Source: Zingiber officinale (taxonomy: Eukaryota; Streptophyta; Magnoliopsida; Zingiberales; Zingiberaceae). Taken from it: 64,000 nucleotides of DNA. The notes below the pieces were generated by a model, which did not search any database, was not told the origin of the DNA, and saw only the letters and a list, made by a program, of their open reading frames with translations. Numbering within the stretch: the stretch's first letter is position 1; each line of letters opens with the position of its first letter. Positions 45,990 through 57,600 of the stretch are shown in pieces. The stretch is taken from contig NC_056004.1 of NCBI RefSeq assembly GCF_018446385.1, positions 25,922,492 through 25,986,491 of the forward strand, read 5' to 3'. A program made the position numbers and the translations under genes.

Positions 45990-46985
45990 CAACCATTTTC
46001 TTATATTTACGAAGTTATCTCGGCGTCATCTCATTAGTTTCCTTCATAAAAATTTCATAATCCTTATAAAAGATCTCAACTTCCCGCAAGTCATTTTTTA
46101 CATTTAATATTTTTAATATCTTACCGTTCTTTATCGATGCTTTATTCCATTATATCCCCCTCTCTAACTTTGAATTTGCTATTTCTCTTCGTTGTCTTTT
46201 GCCCTATTGGACGATTACGGATTTTAAAGTCATGCACATCAACACTCGTATTTGAATTTGATGTTGAAGTGTTTCACTTGATTTAGATGTCCTTGTCTTC
46301 TTACTAGAGTAATGAGCAACTAATTGTGGAGCATATGGATCATATTTCTCATACTCTCTGAGAACCCTCCACACATGCATATACTTTAAATCCTTATTAT
46401 TATTGTTGGCTTTCCACATGTTTAGTGTATTCTACAACACATGCTCGTTATTCCAACCACTTTGATGATGCATATAAAAATTATTATAAGTTTGTAGAAA
46501 ATGCATTTACCATCAGCACAAACTTATAGTAATGTGATTTTAGCCGCTAATAGCTTCTCGTCAAAATTCCAGTGGGTTGATGCTTGTTGTAGTAATCAGC
46601 TATACATTTTTAAAAAGTTTGATCCTTCTGGTCATTACCAATGACTGCATCGGTGCTGATAGTTGCCCTTAACTTTGCAAGGACCACGTCTTTATCGAGA
46701 AACTAAAATCTTCTTTTCGAATAATCTTTTTTCAGTTCAACTTCATGCTCTTCTTGTGATAAGTGTGGTGACCACTGAGTTGCTGGAACAAATGATGACA
46801 TTAGAAATTCTTTGTCACTGATAGATACATTAGTAGTAGCTTTTCTTAATTTATTCGAAAGCGTTATTGATGATTGAGACTGAGAAAATACGTAAGGTAG
46901 AGAAGGTATCTAAAATTAACTGTCATTGACCCATCTTGGAGTGGATATATACCATTGATGGAGCTGGAGTGACGTCACTTGGATT
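45990..46985 (-). pseudogene. Degenerate NAM-associated / Harbinger-ORF-like sequence
   Basis: Reading leftwards in shifting frames one finds MNPSDVTPAPSM (46988 leftwards), ATQWSPHLSQEEHEVELKK, then IADYYNKHQP and LKSHYYKFV, then HVWRVLREYEKYDPYAPQL and later RPIGQKTTKR. This order matches plant proteins with a Myb-like segment and a NAM-associated C-terminal domain, a group that includes PIF/Harbinger second frames and their domesticated relatives. Many stops interrupt it. The Gypsy element at 47080 is inserted just upstream of its start. Confidence 0.55.
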
Positions 46986-47248
46986 CATAAAAAATAATTT
47001 GAGATCTTTGAGAATTTGGAAAATTTGGAGAATATTATGGAGCATATAAAATATTTTGAAATTTGAAGGGTATTGTGTGTGTAACGCCCGTCCTTCTAAT
47101 AACCTTAACTTACAGGACAATTGGACAGACGTTACCCTTTCTGTATATCTAATTTTTTTTAGCATTCTTACTCATTATGTATGGTTCACCATGTAGGTCT
47201 ACTTTCATTTGTTCGACTGATAGGACATTACTTGGAGCCAAGCAAAGC

Positions 47249-47645
47249 TGCACGACCGTGTAAATCCACACGGTCGTGTCCCCTTGGCCGAGAAAGAGAG
47301 GTACACGACCGTGTCCCCTTGGCCGAGGGGGAAGAAGTGCACGGCCGTGTGAATCCACACGGTCGTGTCACCTTGACAGAGAGGAAGGGGTGCACGACCG
47401 TGTGAATCCATATGGTCGTGTCACCTTGGGCCTAGAAGAAGAGGTGCACGGCCGTGTGAATCCACACGGGCGTGTCACCTTGACAGAGAGGAAGGGGTGC
47501 ACGACCGTGTGAATCCACACGGTCGTGTCACCTTGGGCTGAGAAGAAGAAGTGCACGACCGTGTGAATCCACACGACCGTGTCACCTTGGCCGAGAGCAG
47601 GGGGTAGGGGACCGTGTGAGTCCGCACGACCGTGACACGGGTCGT
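47249..47645. repeat. Palindromic 53-54 bp minisatellite in the 3' LTR
   Basis: About seven units carry the core CCGTGTGAATCCACACGG, a near-perfect inverted repeat, separated by spacers such as TGTCACCTTGACAGAGAGG. Unit starts near 47338, 47391, 47444, 47498 and 47552 give the period. Open frames through it encode repeat peptides and are not genes. Confidence 0.9.
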
Positions 47646-49048
47646 GCAGAGGTCACCCCTTGCTCCATAAGAGAGGTTGTTCTCCCCTGAGTACTCATCC
47701 TTGGCTTACCCTTCTATCTCATTACTTGAGGAGGAGTCTTTGACACACCAATTACTACCAAACTGTAAATTCATCATAATAACCATTACTAGTGTTTCAG
47801 GTGGAGCGGAAATAAAGAAATACATTAGCACCAAGGTTTAACATAGCTAATTCCAATATCTTCTTCCACTGTTCCATCGCACGCACACACAAAACACTGC
47901 TCCTGTTGCCTCCTCCTACTCGAGCTTTCCTTTACCTTTATCTGTGGTATAAGGAAATGCAAATCTATAAGCGAATGCTTAGTAGTACCATCTACTCACA
48001 AAACGATGCATTTAAAGAGAACATGTTTTCTTTTAAAAACTGATTGCGGAAAGTACAAAACTTACACTTGACCGTAATCCATGCTAAAACACATAAATCA
48101 GAATTAGATACATGGCATGCATTTTTAAATAGATTGATCATGCAAAACATCAACTCAAATCATGCTAATAATATAAAGAAAACAAGAATCTTGGCATGTT
48201 ATAGAGTTCATCAATGCTACCCTTTTAACTCAAGTTCTCGAACTTAGGAAGCTTCCACTAAGACAACCAATGAATTTTGAAATCTTTATATTACATAACT
48301 AGTGAAAATAATAAACAACTTGCTTTGGGCCCGACATTGTATCACTTTACGTGCATACTTAATAAGGTCCGAGGTACCTAATCTCGAACCCATTAAGGTA
48401 CTACTAGGCGGTCTAGGAGCCTAGGGGTGATCTAGGAGCCCACCCATGGACCTTGTGTCCAGTACATGCCTTTCAAAAGTAAAATACTTTCTTTTAACTA
48501 TTGATTTCTTGTACTTGCATTTGCTTGTCATTTAAACAAATACCTTATGTGCGCTTAGTTCCCCCACACTTATAGGGAAGCACTTTAGGCACTTGATTAT
48601 ACTTCTTAGTCCCAAAACTCAATGGGAAGAAAATCAAGATGATCTAAACATGCTCTTAATCCCAACTTAGAGGGCATCTTACATATCATAATTTCTATCT
48701 CCTTTAACACGAAATAAGCATATCATATCATGCATCTTCCTTAACATGTCGTAACATATATTATCGAAGCTACTCATACTGTAGGTGAGAGATACTTACA
48801 TTTTTTCGCTAGATCTTACTATTATAAGGTGTAGGGAAGACAATCCTCTCCCTTGCACGCTTTAATTCTCCAAGTCACCCTTCCTCGCGCGAACTACCTC
48901 CTTGGGAGAGACCCTCCCCTTAGATTCTCCCCTTGAAAAGCCTTAATACTTGGAGCCCTAGGGTTCTTGGCCGAAACTTAAAAGGAGGAAGGAGAAATTT
49001 CGGCTAGAGGAGAAGAGGAAAATGAAAATTAGGTTTTGATCTCATCCA

Positions 49049-49061
49049 TCCCCTTTTATAC
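49049..49061 (-). promoter_or_regulatory. TATA box of the 3' LTR
   Basis: The minus strand AGTATAAAAGGGG lies about 230 bases inside the LTR start, so U3 is short and R plus U5 make up about 2 kb. Confidence 0.6.
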
Positions 49062-49299
49062 TAAGTGGAAGTTGAAACATTTTTTCACACATAATCTATA
49101 GATAATGAATTGTTTCACATTGCTCATGTGATACTTTACCACCACCTAATAGCTACTTAAACCAATCTTAACTAAGAGGTCTCGGGTTCAAATCCTAGCC
49201 CATGCCATTCATGAATATATTTTTATTTCTTTTCTCTTCTTCTATTTCTTTTTATTCATTTTGGAGGAAATGAAATTTATGGATGTTACAATCCCCATA

Positions 49300-50124
49300 C
49301 CTTATAAAAAGTTCATCCTCAAACTCAGAACAGTTGTGGATAATTCTGTTTCATATCATCCTCGTATTCCCATGTTGCTTCTTCATACTGTTGACTTTGC
49401 CACAACACTTTTACTAACGATATCTCTTTCTTCCTCAACTTCTTAACTCCTTAATTTATTATCTGAATAGGTCGACTTTCATAACTGAGGTCCTCAATCA
49501 CTTGATTTGTATCGGGAACATGCTTCTTCAGCATTGAGACATGGAATACATTATGGATGGCTGACATTTCTTGATGTGGTTCCAGCTCATAAGCTACTTT
49601 GCCAACCCTTCTGGTGATCAGGTATGGCCCCGCATAATGTGGACTCAACTTTCTCTTCTTTCCAAACCGCATCACTCCTTTCATAGGAGCCACTTTGAGG
49701 AACACTAAATCCCCAACCTCAAATTCCAGTGGTCTACGGTGCACATCCGCATAGCTCTTCTACCGGCTCTAAGCAGTTTCTATTCTCTGGCGAATGTTCT
49801 GAATGACTTTGGTGGTGTCCACGATAAGATCTGTTTGGAGTCCCATTTCTTTCTTTTCACCACATTCATACCAACAGATAGGAGATCTACATCTCCTCCC
49901 ATATAGAGTCTCGTAGGGTGTCATTCTGATAGTAGCTTGATAGCTATTATTGTATGCGAATTCTGCTAAGCATAGGTATTAGCACCAGCTCCCTTTGAAA
50001 TCTAAGGCACAAGCCCGTAGTATATCCTCTAGAACTTGATTTACTCGTTCTGTTTGCCCATTAGTTTAGGATGAAATGCGGTGCTAAACCACAGCTTAGT
50101 GCCAAGAGCTCTTTGAACACACTC
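49300..50124 (-). pseudogene. Gypsy integrase C-terminal part and chromodomain-like tail
   Basis: The open frame 49451-49744 has RPLEFEVGDLVFLKVAPMKG, then KLSPHYAGPYLI and HNVFHVSMLKKHVPD, the C-terminal integrase domain, then YESRPIQIIN. Shifted frames beyond 49450 keep fragments of a chromodomain. Upstream (49745-50124) the catalytic glutamate zone GKQNE is followed by a stop, and a frameshift separates it from the main integrase frame. Confidence 0.75.
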
Positions 50125-50757
50125 CTAGAAGTGTGAAGTAACGCGACCATCTCTATCCGAAATTATGATCTTGGGAACTCCATGCAATCTGATAACCTCT
50201 TTCACATACAATTGTGCTAACTGCTCAATAGAGTAGGATACTCTGATAGCTAGAAAATGAGTAGACTTGGTCAATCTGTCCACTATTGCCCAAATAGCAT
50301 CATAACCATTTGTGGTTCTGGGTAGTCCTACTATGAAGTCCATAGATATATCCTCCCACTTCCACTCTGGAATCTGGATAAGCTGCAGAATTCTGCCCGA
50401 TCTCTGATGTTCTACTTTAACCCGTTGGCATGTCAGGCAGGTACTGACATATCTTGCAGTATCTCTTTTCATTCCAGACCACCAGAAGCGTTCCTTTAAG
50501 TCTTGGTACATCTTGGTGGAACTAAGATGCATAGCGTAGTGTGTTCCATGGGCTTCATCTAGAATTTTCTGTCGTAGTTCTTCGTGGTTAGGGACATAGA
50601 GGCGATCACCATAATATAGTATCCCACAGTCTGATACTTGGAACTTCCCATTTTCTCCTTCCTGTATTCCCTGCTTGATCTTCTGAATATTCGGATCTTC
50701 ATCTTGCCCTTTTTGTATATCGTCAAGCAGGGTTGACACTAGTGTCAAAGTGGAGAG
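50125..50757 (-). pseudogene. Gypsy integrase, zinc-binding and core part
   Basis: The frame shows the zinc-binding region (HGTHYAMHLSSTKMYQDLKE, then CLTCQRVK), then WKWEDISMDFIVGLP with the first catalytic aspartate, and IISDRDGRVTSHF with the second. It stops at a TAG where a tryptophan is usual (FWE). Integrase would insert the DNA copy. Confidence 0.85.
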
Positions 50758-51080
50758 CTATCCGGTAACAATTTCAAGCCCAAAATTTACTATTTCTTTC
50801 TGTAGAGGATGAAACATAGCAGATATAGACAATAACATTGCACAAGATTTCCTACTTAGTGCATTTGCCACTTTGTTTGCTTTCCCTGGATGGTAGAGGA
50901 TTTTACAGTCATAGTCTTTGACTAGCTCAAACCATCTCCGCTGTCTCATGTTCAGGTCTTTCTGAGTGAAGAAATACTTCAGACTCTGGTGATCTGTATA
51001 AATCTTGCACTGAGCTCCATATAAGTAATGCCTCAAGACTTTGAGAGTGAAGACTACTGATACTAACTCAAAGTCTTGAG
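50758..51080 (-). pseudogene. Gypsy RNase H, C-terminal part
   Basis: The reading [20 protein letters not shown], then [20 protein letters not shown] and [14 protein letters not shown] is the second half of the RNase H domain. It is separated from its first half by the solo LTR at 51081-52158 and remains in phase with it, since the insertion plus duplication is 1083 bases. Confidence 0.85.
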
Positions 51081-52158
51081 TGTTGGTGCGGTTAACACTA
51101 ACGGTCTAACTCAGGTTTTGATGAATGACAAAATAGGTTAAGTTAGTTTCGTTGTTATCTAACACTCTGACCGAGTGTGCAGGAGAAGTCCAGACAGGTC
51201 GATGGGCTGACCTGATGTCTAGCACGAAGCCCAGCTAGGTCGACGGGCCGACCGGATATCTGGCACGAAGTCCAAACGGGTCGACGGGCTTACTGGACGT
51301 TTGACACGAAGTCCAGCTAGGTCGACGAGCTGACTGGATAGTTGGCACGAAATTCAGACGGGTCGAAAGACTGACCTGACATCTGACAGGTAAGTAAAGG
51401 TAAGTTACTGGAGGGGAGTGACTGTGAGGATGCGTTCCCGGGAAGGGAACTTAGGTGCCGATCCGACTTAGAACCATTTTGGAACTCTAAGTCGAGATCT
51501 TGACTAGATTCTGATCTCGGAGAGACGGAATTTAATTAATACTCTTTCTGTTACACTATGAACTGTGCTAATAATCTATTTTGTAGGAGATATAAGTGTC
51601 TCGGACTAACATTTTCTTGCAGGAAAGAAGTTGCTGGAAATCAAGGTCCAGGCGCCCAGAAGGTACCCGGGCGCCCGGAGGCAAAGTTTTATCCCTAACG
51701 TCACTGTGCCATGTGGAGTTCGCTGGTTGGCTAGGCTACATCACTTCAGGGCGCCCCGAAGGACTGCGGGCGCCCTGAACCTCCTATATAAGGAGGGCCA
51801 AGGCTGGAGTTAGAACAAGAACTCACAATCTTATCTCTTGTGCTCCTGTGACGCTGCAAAGCTCCGACAACGCGCTGTTCTTCTAGTTTCTTTCTTTGTC
51901 GGTATTGTTTTATTTTTGCCATTAGCATTCTTGTACTTAAATTGTAATCAAACCTTCGAATTGCTAGTGAATTGCCCATCGAAAATACTCTTGTGTGCGG
52001 GCCTTGGAGTAGGAGTCGACACAAGTTCCGAACCAAGTAAATCGAACTGTGTTACCATTGCTCTTTACTTTTCGCTTATACATTTTCTGCTGCGTAATTT
52101 CTCGATAAAGTTTAAAATCAATATTCACCCCCCCTCTATCGATTTTCACGATCCAACA
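51081..52158 (+). mobile_element. Solo LTR (1078 bp) inserted in the Gypsy RNase H frame
   Basis: It starts TGTTGGTGCGG and ends ACGATCCAACA. Flanks are TTGAG (51076-51080) and ATGAG (52159-52163), a 5-bp duplication with one mismatch. The unbroken protein would read NYPTHDLEL, requiring CATGAG, so the left copy mutated. A TATATAAGGAGGG promoter-like box is at 51784. Its 5' part is closely related to the minus-strand LTRs A and B. Confidence 0.88.
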
Positions 52159-53350
52159 ATGAGTAGGATAGTTTTTCTCATAATCCTTGAGTTGTCTTAA
52201 GGCATAGGCAATGACTTTGCCATTCTGCATCAGTATAGCTCCGAGTCCCAATTTAGAAGTATTGTTGTAAATATCGAAGCCTTCGTTAGTCTCTGGAAGA
52301 GTCAGGATTGGAGCACTGGTCAGTCTCTTTTTCAGTTCAGTGAAACTCTTCTCACAATCCTCTGTCCACTCAAATTTTCTGTTCTTTCTGGTAAGTATCG
52401 TCAATGGAGAAGCGATCCTTGAGAAGTTCTCTACGAATTTCCTGTAGTAGCCTGCTAACCCAAGGAAACTCCTGATTTCACTGGCATTCTTGGGTCTATT
52501 CCAGTTACTCACAGCTTCTATTTTTGTCGGGTCTACCATAACCTCATCCTTGGAAATAATGTGACCTAGGAAGGACACTTGATTGAGCTAGAACTCGCAC
52601 TTGGAAAACTTGGCGTACAGCTGGCTCTGCTAAAGAATTTGTAATACTGTCCTCAGATGTTCAGCATGTTCTTCCTGAGTTCTGGAGTATATAAGGATAT
52701 CGTCTATGAAGATGATTAGGAACTTGTCCAAATATGCTTTGAATACTCTGTTCATCAGATCCATAAACGTAGCAGGAGCATTCATCATTCCAAAAGGCAT
52801 AACTACAAACTCAAAGTGCCCATACCTCGTTCGGAATGTCGTCTCCGGTACATCATCCGCTTTCACTTTCACTTGATGATATCCGGACCGTAAATCTATC
52901 TTGGAAAAGACTGTGGCTCCCTTTAACTGATCAAATAGATCATCAATTCTGGGCAGGGGATACCTATTCTTGATTGTTACTTTATTCAGCGCTCGGTAGT
53001 CCACACACATTCGGATGGACCCGTCTTTCTTCTTTACGAACAACACCGGAACTCCCCATAGTGAGTGACTAGGGTGAATAAAACCCTTATCAAGTAGCTC
53101 CTGTAGTTATCCCTGAAGTTCTTTCAATTCTGCCGAAGCCATACGGTAGGGTGCCTTTGAGATTGGATGGGTACCATGGAGGAGTTCAATCTCAAATTCA
53201 ATTTCCCTATCCGGAGCTAAGCCTGACAACTCATCCGAAAACACTTCCGGGTAGTCACATATGACTCTAACTTCCTCTAGCTTTTAGTCTCTTTCTTGCT
53301 GAGTATTAACCACATGAGCTAGAAACCCGGCACATCCATCGGCTAACATT
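52159..53350 (-). pseudogene. Gypsy reverse transcriptase and RNase H N-terminal part
   Basis: Two frames in the same phase, 52630-53046 and 52159-52578, carry [19 protein letters not shown], then [30 protein letters not shown] and the active-site FIDDILIYS, followed by [19 protein letters not shown] and the RNase H start. TAG stops lie at 52630-52632 and 52588-52590, and further stops interrupt the leading part (53047-53350) near 53117 and 53285. The enzyme cannot be made whole. Confidence 0.9.
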
Positions 53351-53352
53351 TT

Positions 53353-53577
53353 CTAAGCTTTTATGGCCGATAAGAATTTCTGGGTTCTCTTCTTTGATCC
53401 TCTGATGAACTCAAACTTAGACTCTGCCTCGGGTTGGAATAGGACTCTTCGCTTACGGCACTCGATGGAAGCACCATACTTGCTCAGAAAGTCCATCCCA
53501 AAAATAACATCATAATCAGACATGTTCAGCATTATCAAGTCACTATACAGTTCTCTGCCTGAAATTTTGACTGACAC
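53353..53577 (-). pseudogene. Gypsy protease remnant lacking the catalytic site
   Basis: It reads MLNMSDYDVIFGMDFLSKYG, the C-terminal half of the retroviral-type protease. The usual zinc knuckle and the D(T/S)G catalytic segment between gag and this point are missing: gag wording runs to YALAT and then meets VSVKISGRELYSDL directly. An internal deletion with frameshift explains this. Confidence 0.8.
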
Positions 53578-54562
53578 AGCACGTAGCTAGTGCGTAGATG
53601 TCATTATCTCTCTCGAGGGTAGTGTCGTTAATAATTATCCGCGTAGGACCTCCGGGGGTATACCTATTCTCAATCTGTATGGGCTTCTGCTGCTTGATGT
53701 TGTTCAGGTAATACTCCGTGATCAGGGCACTACTAATCAGCTCTTCTGCGGTCTGCGGTCTATTTATTCCGTCAGCTACATTCAGAGCTATCTCTGGCCT
53801 CAACATCTTGAGCATTAGCCTTACCCTTTCTCGTTCTGTGCTGACCAGTTCAGGGCATAGACGAGCCAGCCTATTGAATTTCTTCACGGCTTCGTCCATT
53901 GATAAATTTCCTTGTCGAAATTCCGTGAACTCGTCATAATGTTTATTCGTGACTCGCATATGGAAGAACTCTTCGAAGAACTCGGTCTCAAAGTCAGACC
54001 AGGTCATTTGATCCACTTTTTGTTTTGCCTTGACCCGTTCCCACCACATTCTTGCATCACCAATAAGGCAGAAGGAGGCACACTTTATCTTTTCTACCTC
54101 CGGCCACTCCAGTAGCTCCATTACACTCTCCAGGGTTTTGAATCATGCCTGAGCATCCCATGGTTCATTGGTGCCAGAGAAATTCTTTGGTTTCAGTTTC
54201 TTTCATTGGATGTGGTACGCTTCTTGCCTCACTACCTTTGCTGGGGCTACAGGAGTTACTGATGGGACTTCGGTTGTAATAGGTGCCACCATATTGGCTT
54301 CCGGTGGGACTACCGGAGAAGCTTGCTGATTAGCAGTCAGGGTGGGAATAACCTGCTGCTGCTTCGCCAATTGTCTTTGCAGCTGAGCTACTACTTCTAG
54401 AAAGTTGGGCTGGGGTGCAGACTCATTATCCACTGGTTGAGGTTCATTAACTCTCGACGATCTAGCTTGTTGTCCTCTAGCTATACTACATATCATAAAC
54501 CAAACTAGTGGGACATACATCAGCCCATCCTCATTCCTACTTACTATCATCACTACTTTCAT
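53543..54562 (-). pseudogene. Gypsy gag with two stops
   Basis: Frames 54203-54562 and 53543-54121 share one phase. The first is a proline- and glutamine-rich N-terminus (VAQLQRQLAKQQQ). The second is the gag domain (CASFCLIGDARMWWERVKAK, then EFRQGNLSMDEAVKKFNRLA). Two stops separate them (after AYHIQ, and after DAQA). The 5' start lies near the primer site. Confidence 0.85.
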
Positions 54563-54701
54563 ATATAAGCATGCTAAATCTTAACAAGCATTTCTTACTA
54601 ATCATAACGGAACTAGATGCATAAAAGTTATGAAAACGGTACTTTCTTACTTGGAAGCTGCAGAATCAATGCTTGAGGTGTGTGACGGAAGGATAGAACT
54701 T

Positions 54702-54713
54702 GCTCTTATACCA
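54702..54713 (-). other. Primer binding site of the Gypsy element
   Basis: The minus strand reads TGGTATAAGAGC, one mismatch from the initiator tRNA-Met complement, three bases from the LTR edge. Confidence 0.8.
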
Positions 54714-54716
54714 AAC

Positions 54717-56856
54717 TGTAACGTCCGCCCTTCTAATAACCTTAACTTACAGGACAATTGGACAGACGTTACCCTTTCTGTATATCTAAATTTTTTTTTT
54801 GGCATTCTTACTCATTATGTACGGTTCAGCCTGTAGGTCTACTTTCATTTGTTTGACTGATAGGACATTACTTGGAGCCAAGCAAAGCTGCACTGCCGTG
54901 TAAATCCACACGGTCGCGTCCCCTTGGCTGAGAAAGAGAAGTGCATGGCCGTGTGAATCCATACGGCCGTGCCCCCTTGGCCGAGGGGAAGAAGTGCACG
55001 ACCGTGTGAATCCACACGACCGTGTCACCTTGACAGAGAGGAAGGGGTGCACGACCGTGTGAATCCACATGGACGTGCCACCTTGGGCCTAGAAGAAGAG
55101 GTGCACGGCCGTGTGAATCCACACGGTGGTGTCACCTTGACAGAGAGGAAGGGGTGCACGGCCGTGTGAATCCACACGGCCGTGTCACCTTGGACCGAGA
55201 AGAAGAAGTGCACGACCGTGTGAATCCACACGACCGTGTCGCCTTAGCTGAGAGCAGGGGTAGGGGACCGTGTGAGTCCGCACGCCCGTGACACGGGTCG
55301 TGCGGAGGTCACCCCCTTGCTCCATAAGAGAGGTTGTTCTCCCCTGAGTACTCATCCTTGGCTTACCCTTCTATCCCATTACTTGAGGAGGAGTCTTTGA
55401 TACACCAATTACTACCAAACTGTAAATTCATCATAATAACCATTACTAGTGTTTCAGGTGGAGCAAAAATAAAGAAATACATTAGCACCAAGGTTTAACA
55501 TAGCCAATTCCAAGATCTTCTTCCACTGTTCCGTCGCACGCACACACAAAACACTGCTCCTGCTGCCTCCTCCTACTCGAGCTTTCCTTTACCTTTATCT
55601 GTGGTATAAGGAAATATAAATCTATAAGCGAATGCTTAGTAAGTACCATCTACTCACAAAACGATGCATTTAAAGAGAACATGTTTTCTTTTAAAAACTG
55701 ATTGCGGAAAGCACAAAACTTACACTTGACCGTAATCCATGCTAAAACGCATAAATCAGAATTAGATACACGACATGCATTTTTAAATAGATTGATTATG
55801 CAAAACATCAACTCAAATCATGCTAGTAATATAAAGAAAACAGAAATCTTGGCATATTATAGAGTTCATCAATGCTACCCTTTTAACTCAAGTTCTCGAA
55901 CTTAGGAAGCTTCCACTAAGACAACCAATGAATTTTGAAATCTTTATATTACATAACTAGTGAAAATAATAAACAACTTGCTTTGGACCCGACATTGTAC
56001 CACTTTGCGCGCATCTTTAATAAGGTCCGAGGTAGCTAATCTCGAACCCATTAAGGTACTACTAGGCGATATAGGAGCCTAGGGGCGATCTAGAAGCCCA
56101 CCCATGGACCTTGTGTCCAGTACATGCCTTTCAAAAGTAAAATACTTTCTTTTAATTATTAATTTCTTGTACTTGCACTTGCTTATCATTTAAACAAATA
56201 CCTTATGTGCGCTTAGTTCCCCTACACTTATAGGGAAACACTTTAGACACTTGATTATACTTCTTAGTCTCAAAACTCAATGGGAAGAAAATCAAGATGA
56301 TCTAAACATGCTCTTAATCCCAACTTAGAGGGTGTCTTACATATCATAGTATCTATCAGGTGAGAGATACTTACATCTTTTCGCTAGATCTTACTATTAT
56401 AAGGTGTAGGGAAGACAATCCTCTCCCTTGCACGCTTTAATTCTCCAAGCCACCCTTCCTCGCGCGAACTACCTCCTTGGGAGAGACCCTCCCCTTAGAT
56501 TCTCCCTTTGAAAAGCCTTAAGACTTGGAGCCCTAGGGTTCTTGGCCGAAACTTGAAAGGAGGAAGGAGAAATTTCGGCTAGAGGAGAAGAGGAAAATGA
56601 AAATTAGGTTTTGATCTCATCCATCCCCTTTTATACTAAGTGGAAGTTGAAACATCTCTTCACACATAATCTACATATAATGAATTATTTTACATTGTTC
56701 ATGTGATGCTTTACCACCACCTAATGACTACTTAAATCAATCTTCATTTTGGGTTCAAATTTTAGCTCGGGTCATTCATGAATATTTTTTATTTCTTTTC
56801 TCTTCTTCTATTTCTTTTTGTTCGTTTTGGAGGAAGGGAAATTTATGAGTGTTACA
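54717..56856 (-). repeat. 5' LTR of the Gypsy element
   Basis: It runs from TGTAACGTCCG to GAGTGTTACA, 2140 bp, with a TATA box on the minus strand at about 56626-56638. About 90 bases present in the left LTR (48690-48783) are missing here near 56350. Confidence 0.92.
54890..55310. repeat. Palindromic 53-54 bp minisatellite in the 5' LTR
   Basis: The same CCGTGTGAATCCACACGG units as in the left LTR, about eight of them with small differences, lie in the transcribed R-U5 part and end about 175 bases from the LTR edge next to the primer site. Confidence 0.9.
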
Positions 56857-56861
56857 GTGTG

Positions 56862-57600
56862 TGAGAGAAAAAAATGAGGATATTGTATATTTGGAGGAAT
56901 GCGAGTATTTTGAGAAAATATATATTTTTTTTATTTAAAAAATTTAATAGATTTATAAAAGAAGTATTAAAATTTTTATCCATCTCAAATATAAATAGAG
57001 AATAAAAGGAAGAAAGAAGAAGTAGAGAGTGAAGAAAATTACTGAATGAATAAAAAATAAAGTATTGATTATGTATTTATAGATTCTTTTAAATAAAAAA
57101 TTAAAATTTTATTGTGAAAAGCAGCTAATAAATTAACCATTGTGTAACGATTAATTTAGGTAAGCGTTGTGCAACAATTTCATTTGTTTTTCTTATAAAT
57201 ATTCAAAAAATAAATTATTTTAATAATTTTTAAAAATTGAAGATTCTCTATAACACCAAAAGTAGATGGAATCCTCTGATACGTAAATTATGGACCAGAG
57301 GATGATTCATTATTTGTGATTGATAAATTAAGATGAACCTCATCTATTTACATGATAAAATTTATTAAAATAAATTAATTTATAAAATAGTTGATTTTTA
57401 GTCCATAAATTACGGAATAAAAAATTCATAGTCCACAAAGGAGTCCTTAGCATCCACGTCCCAATGTGGATGCTCTTAACTAACTCGTCACGTCTTATCG
57501 GATTTTCGAAGGTATACAGCCGTAAAATATTCATGGCCAAGTTGGAAACCAGATCCGATTCGCTAAGCAAACTAGTGTGCCTCTTCGGCAATAAAAAAAA
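56862..57600. other. Intergenic DNA and likely promoter of the CDKG gene
   Basis: AT-rich sequence continues the host DNA interrupted by the Gypsy element. No gene is supported. The small frame at 57464-57832 has no recognisable features. Confidence 0.5.

Larger units (their letters stand above)
47080..49290 (-). repeat. 3' LTR of the Gypsy element
   Basis: It runs from TGTAACGCCCG to GGATGTTACA, 2211 bp. Its TATA box on the minus strand (AGTATAAAAGGGG) is at about 49049-49061. Confidence 0.92.
47080..56856 (-). mobile_element. Full-length Ty3/Gypsy chromovirus (Tekay/Del-like), 9.8 kb
   Basis: LTRs are 47080-49290 and 54717-56856, flanked by GTGTG at 47075-47079 and 56857-56861. The minus-strand order is 5' LTR (right), primer site, gag, protease remnant, reverse transcriptase, RNase H, integrase with a chromodomain-like tail, 3' LTR (left). 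The two LTRs differ at only a few percent of bases where compared, apart from about 90 bp missing from the right copy, so the insertion is fairly recent. A solo LTR splits the pol frame, and many stops are present. Confidence 0.93.

Noticed and set aside
47181..47574. Regular spaced palindromic repeats resembling a CRISPR array
   Set aside because: The DNA is a plant nuclear retrotransposon, the spacers are themselves similar, and the array recurs in the partner LTR at 54890-55310.
47181..47574. Open frames encoding CESTRSCHLDREEGVHDR-like repeats
   Set aside because: They are translations of the minisatellite; the same occurs at 54868-55231.
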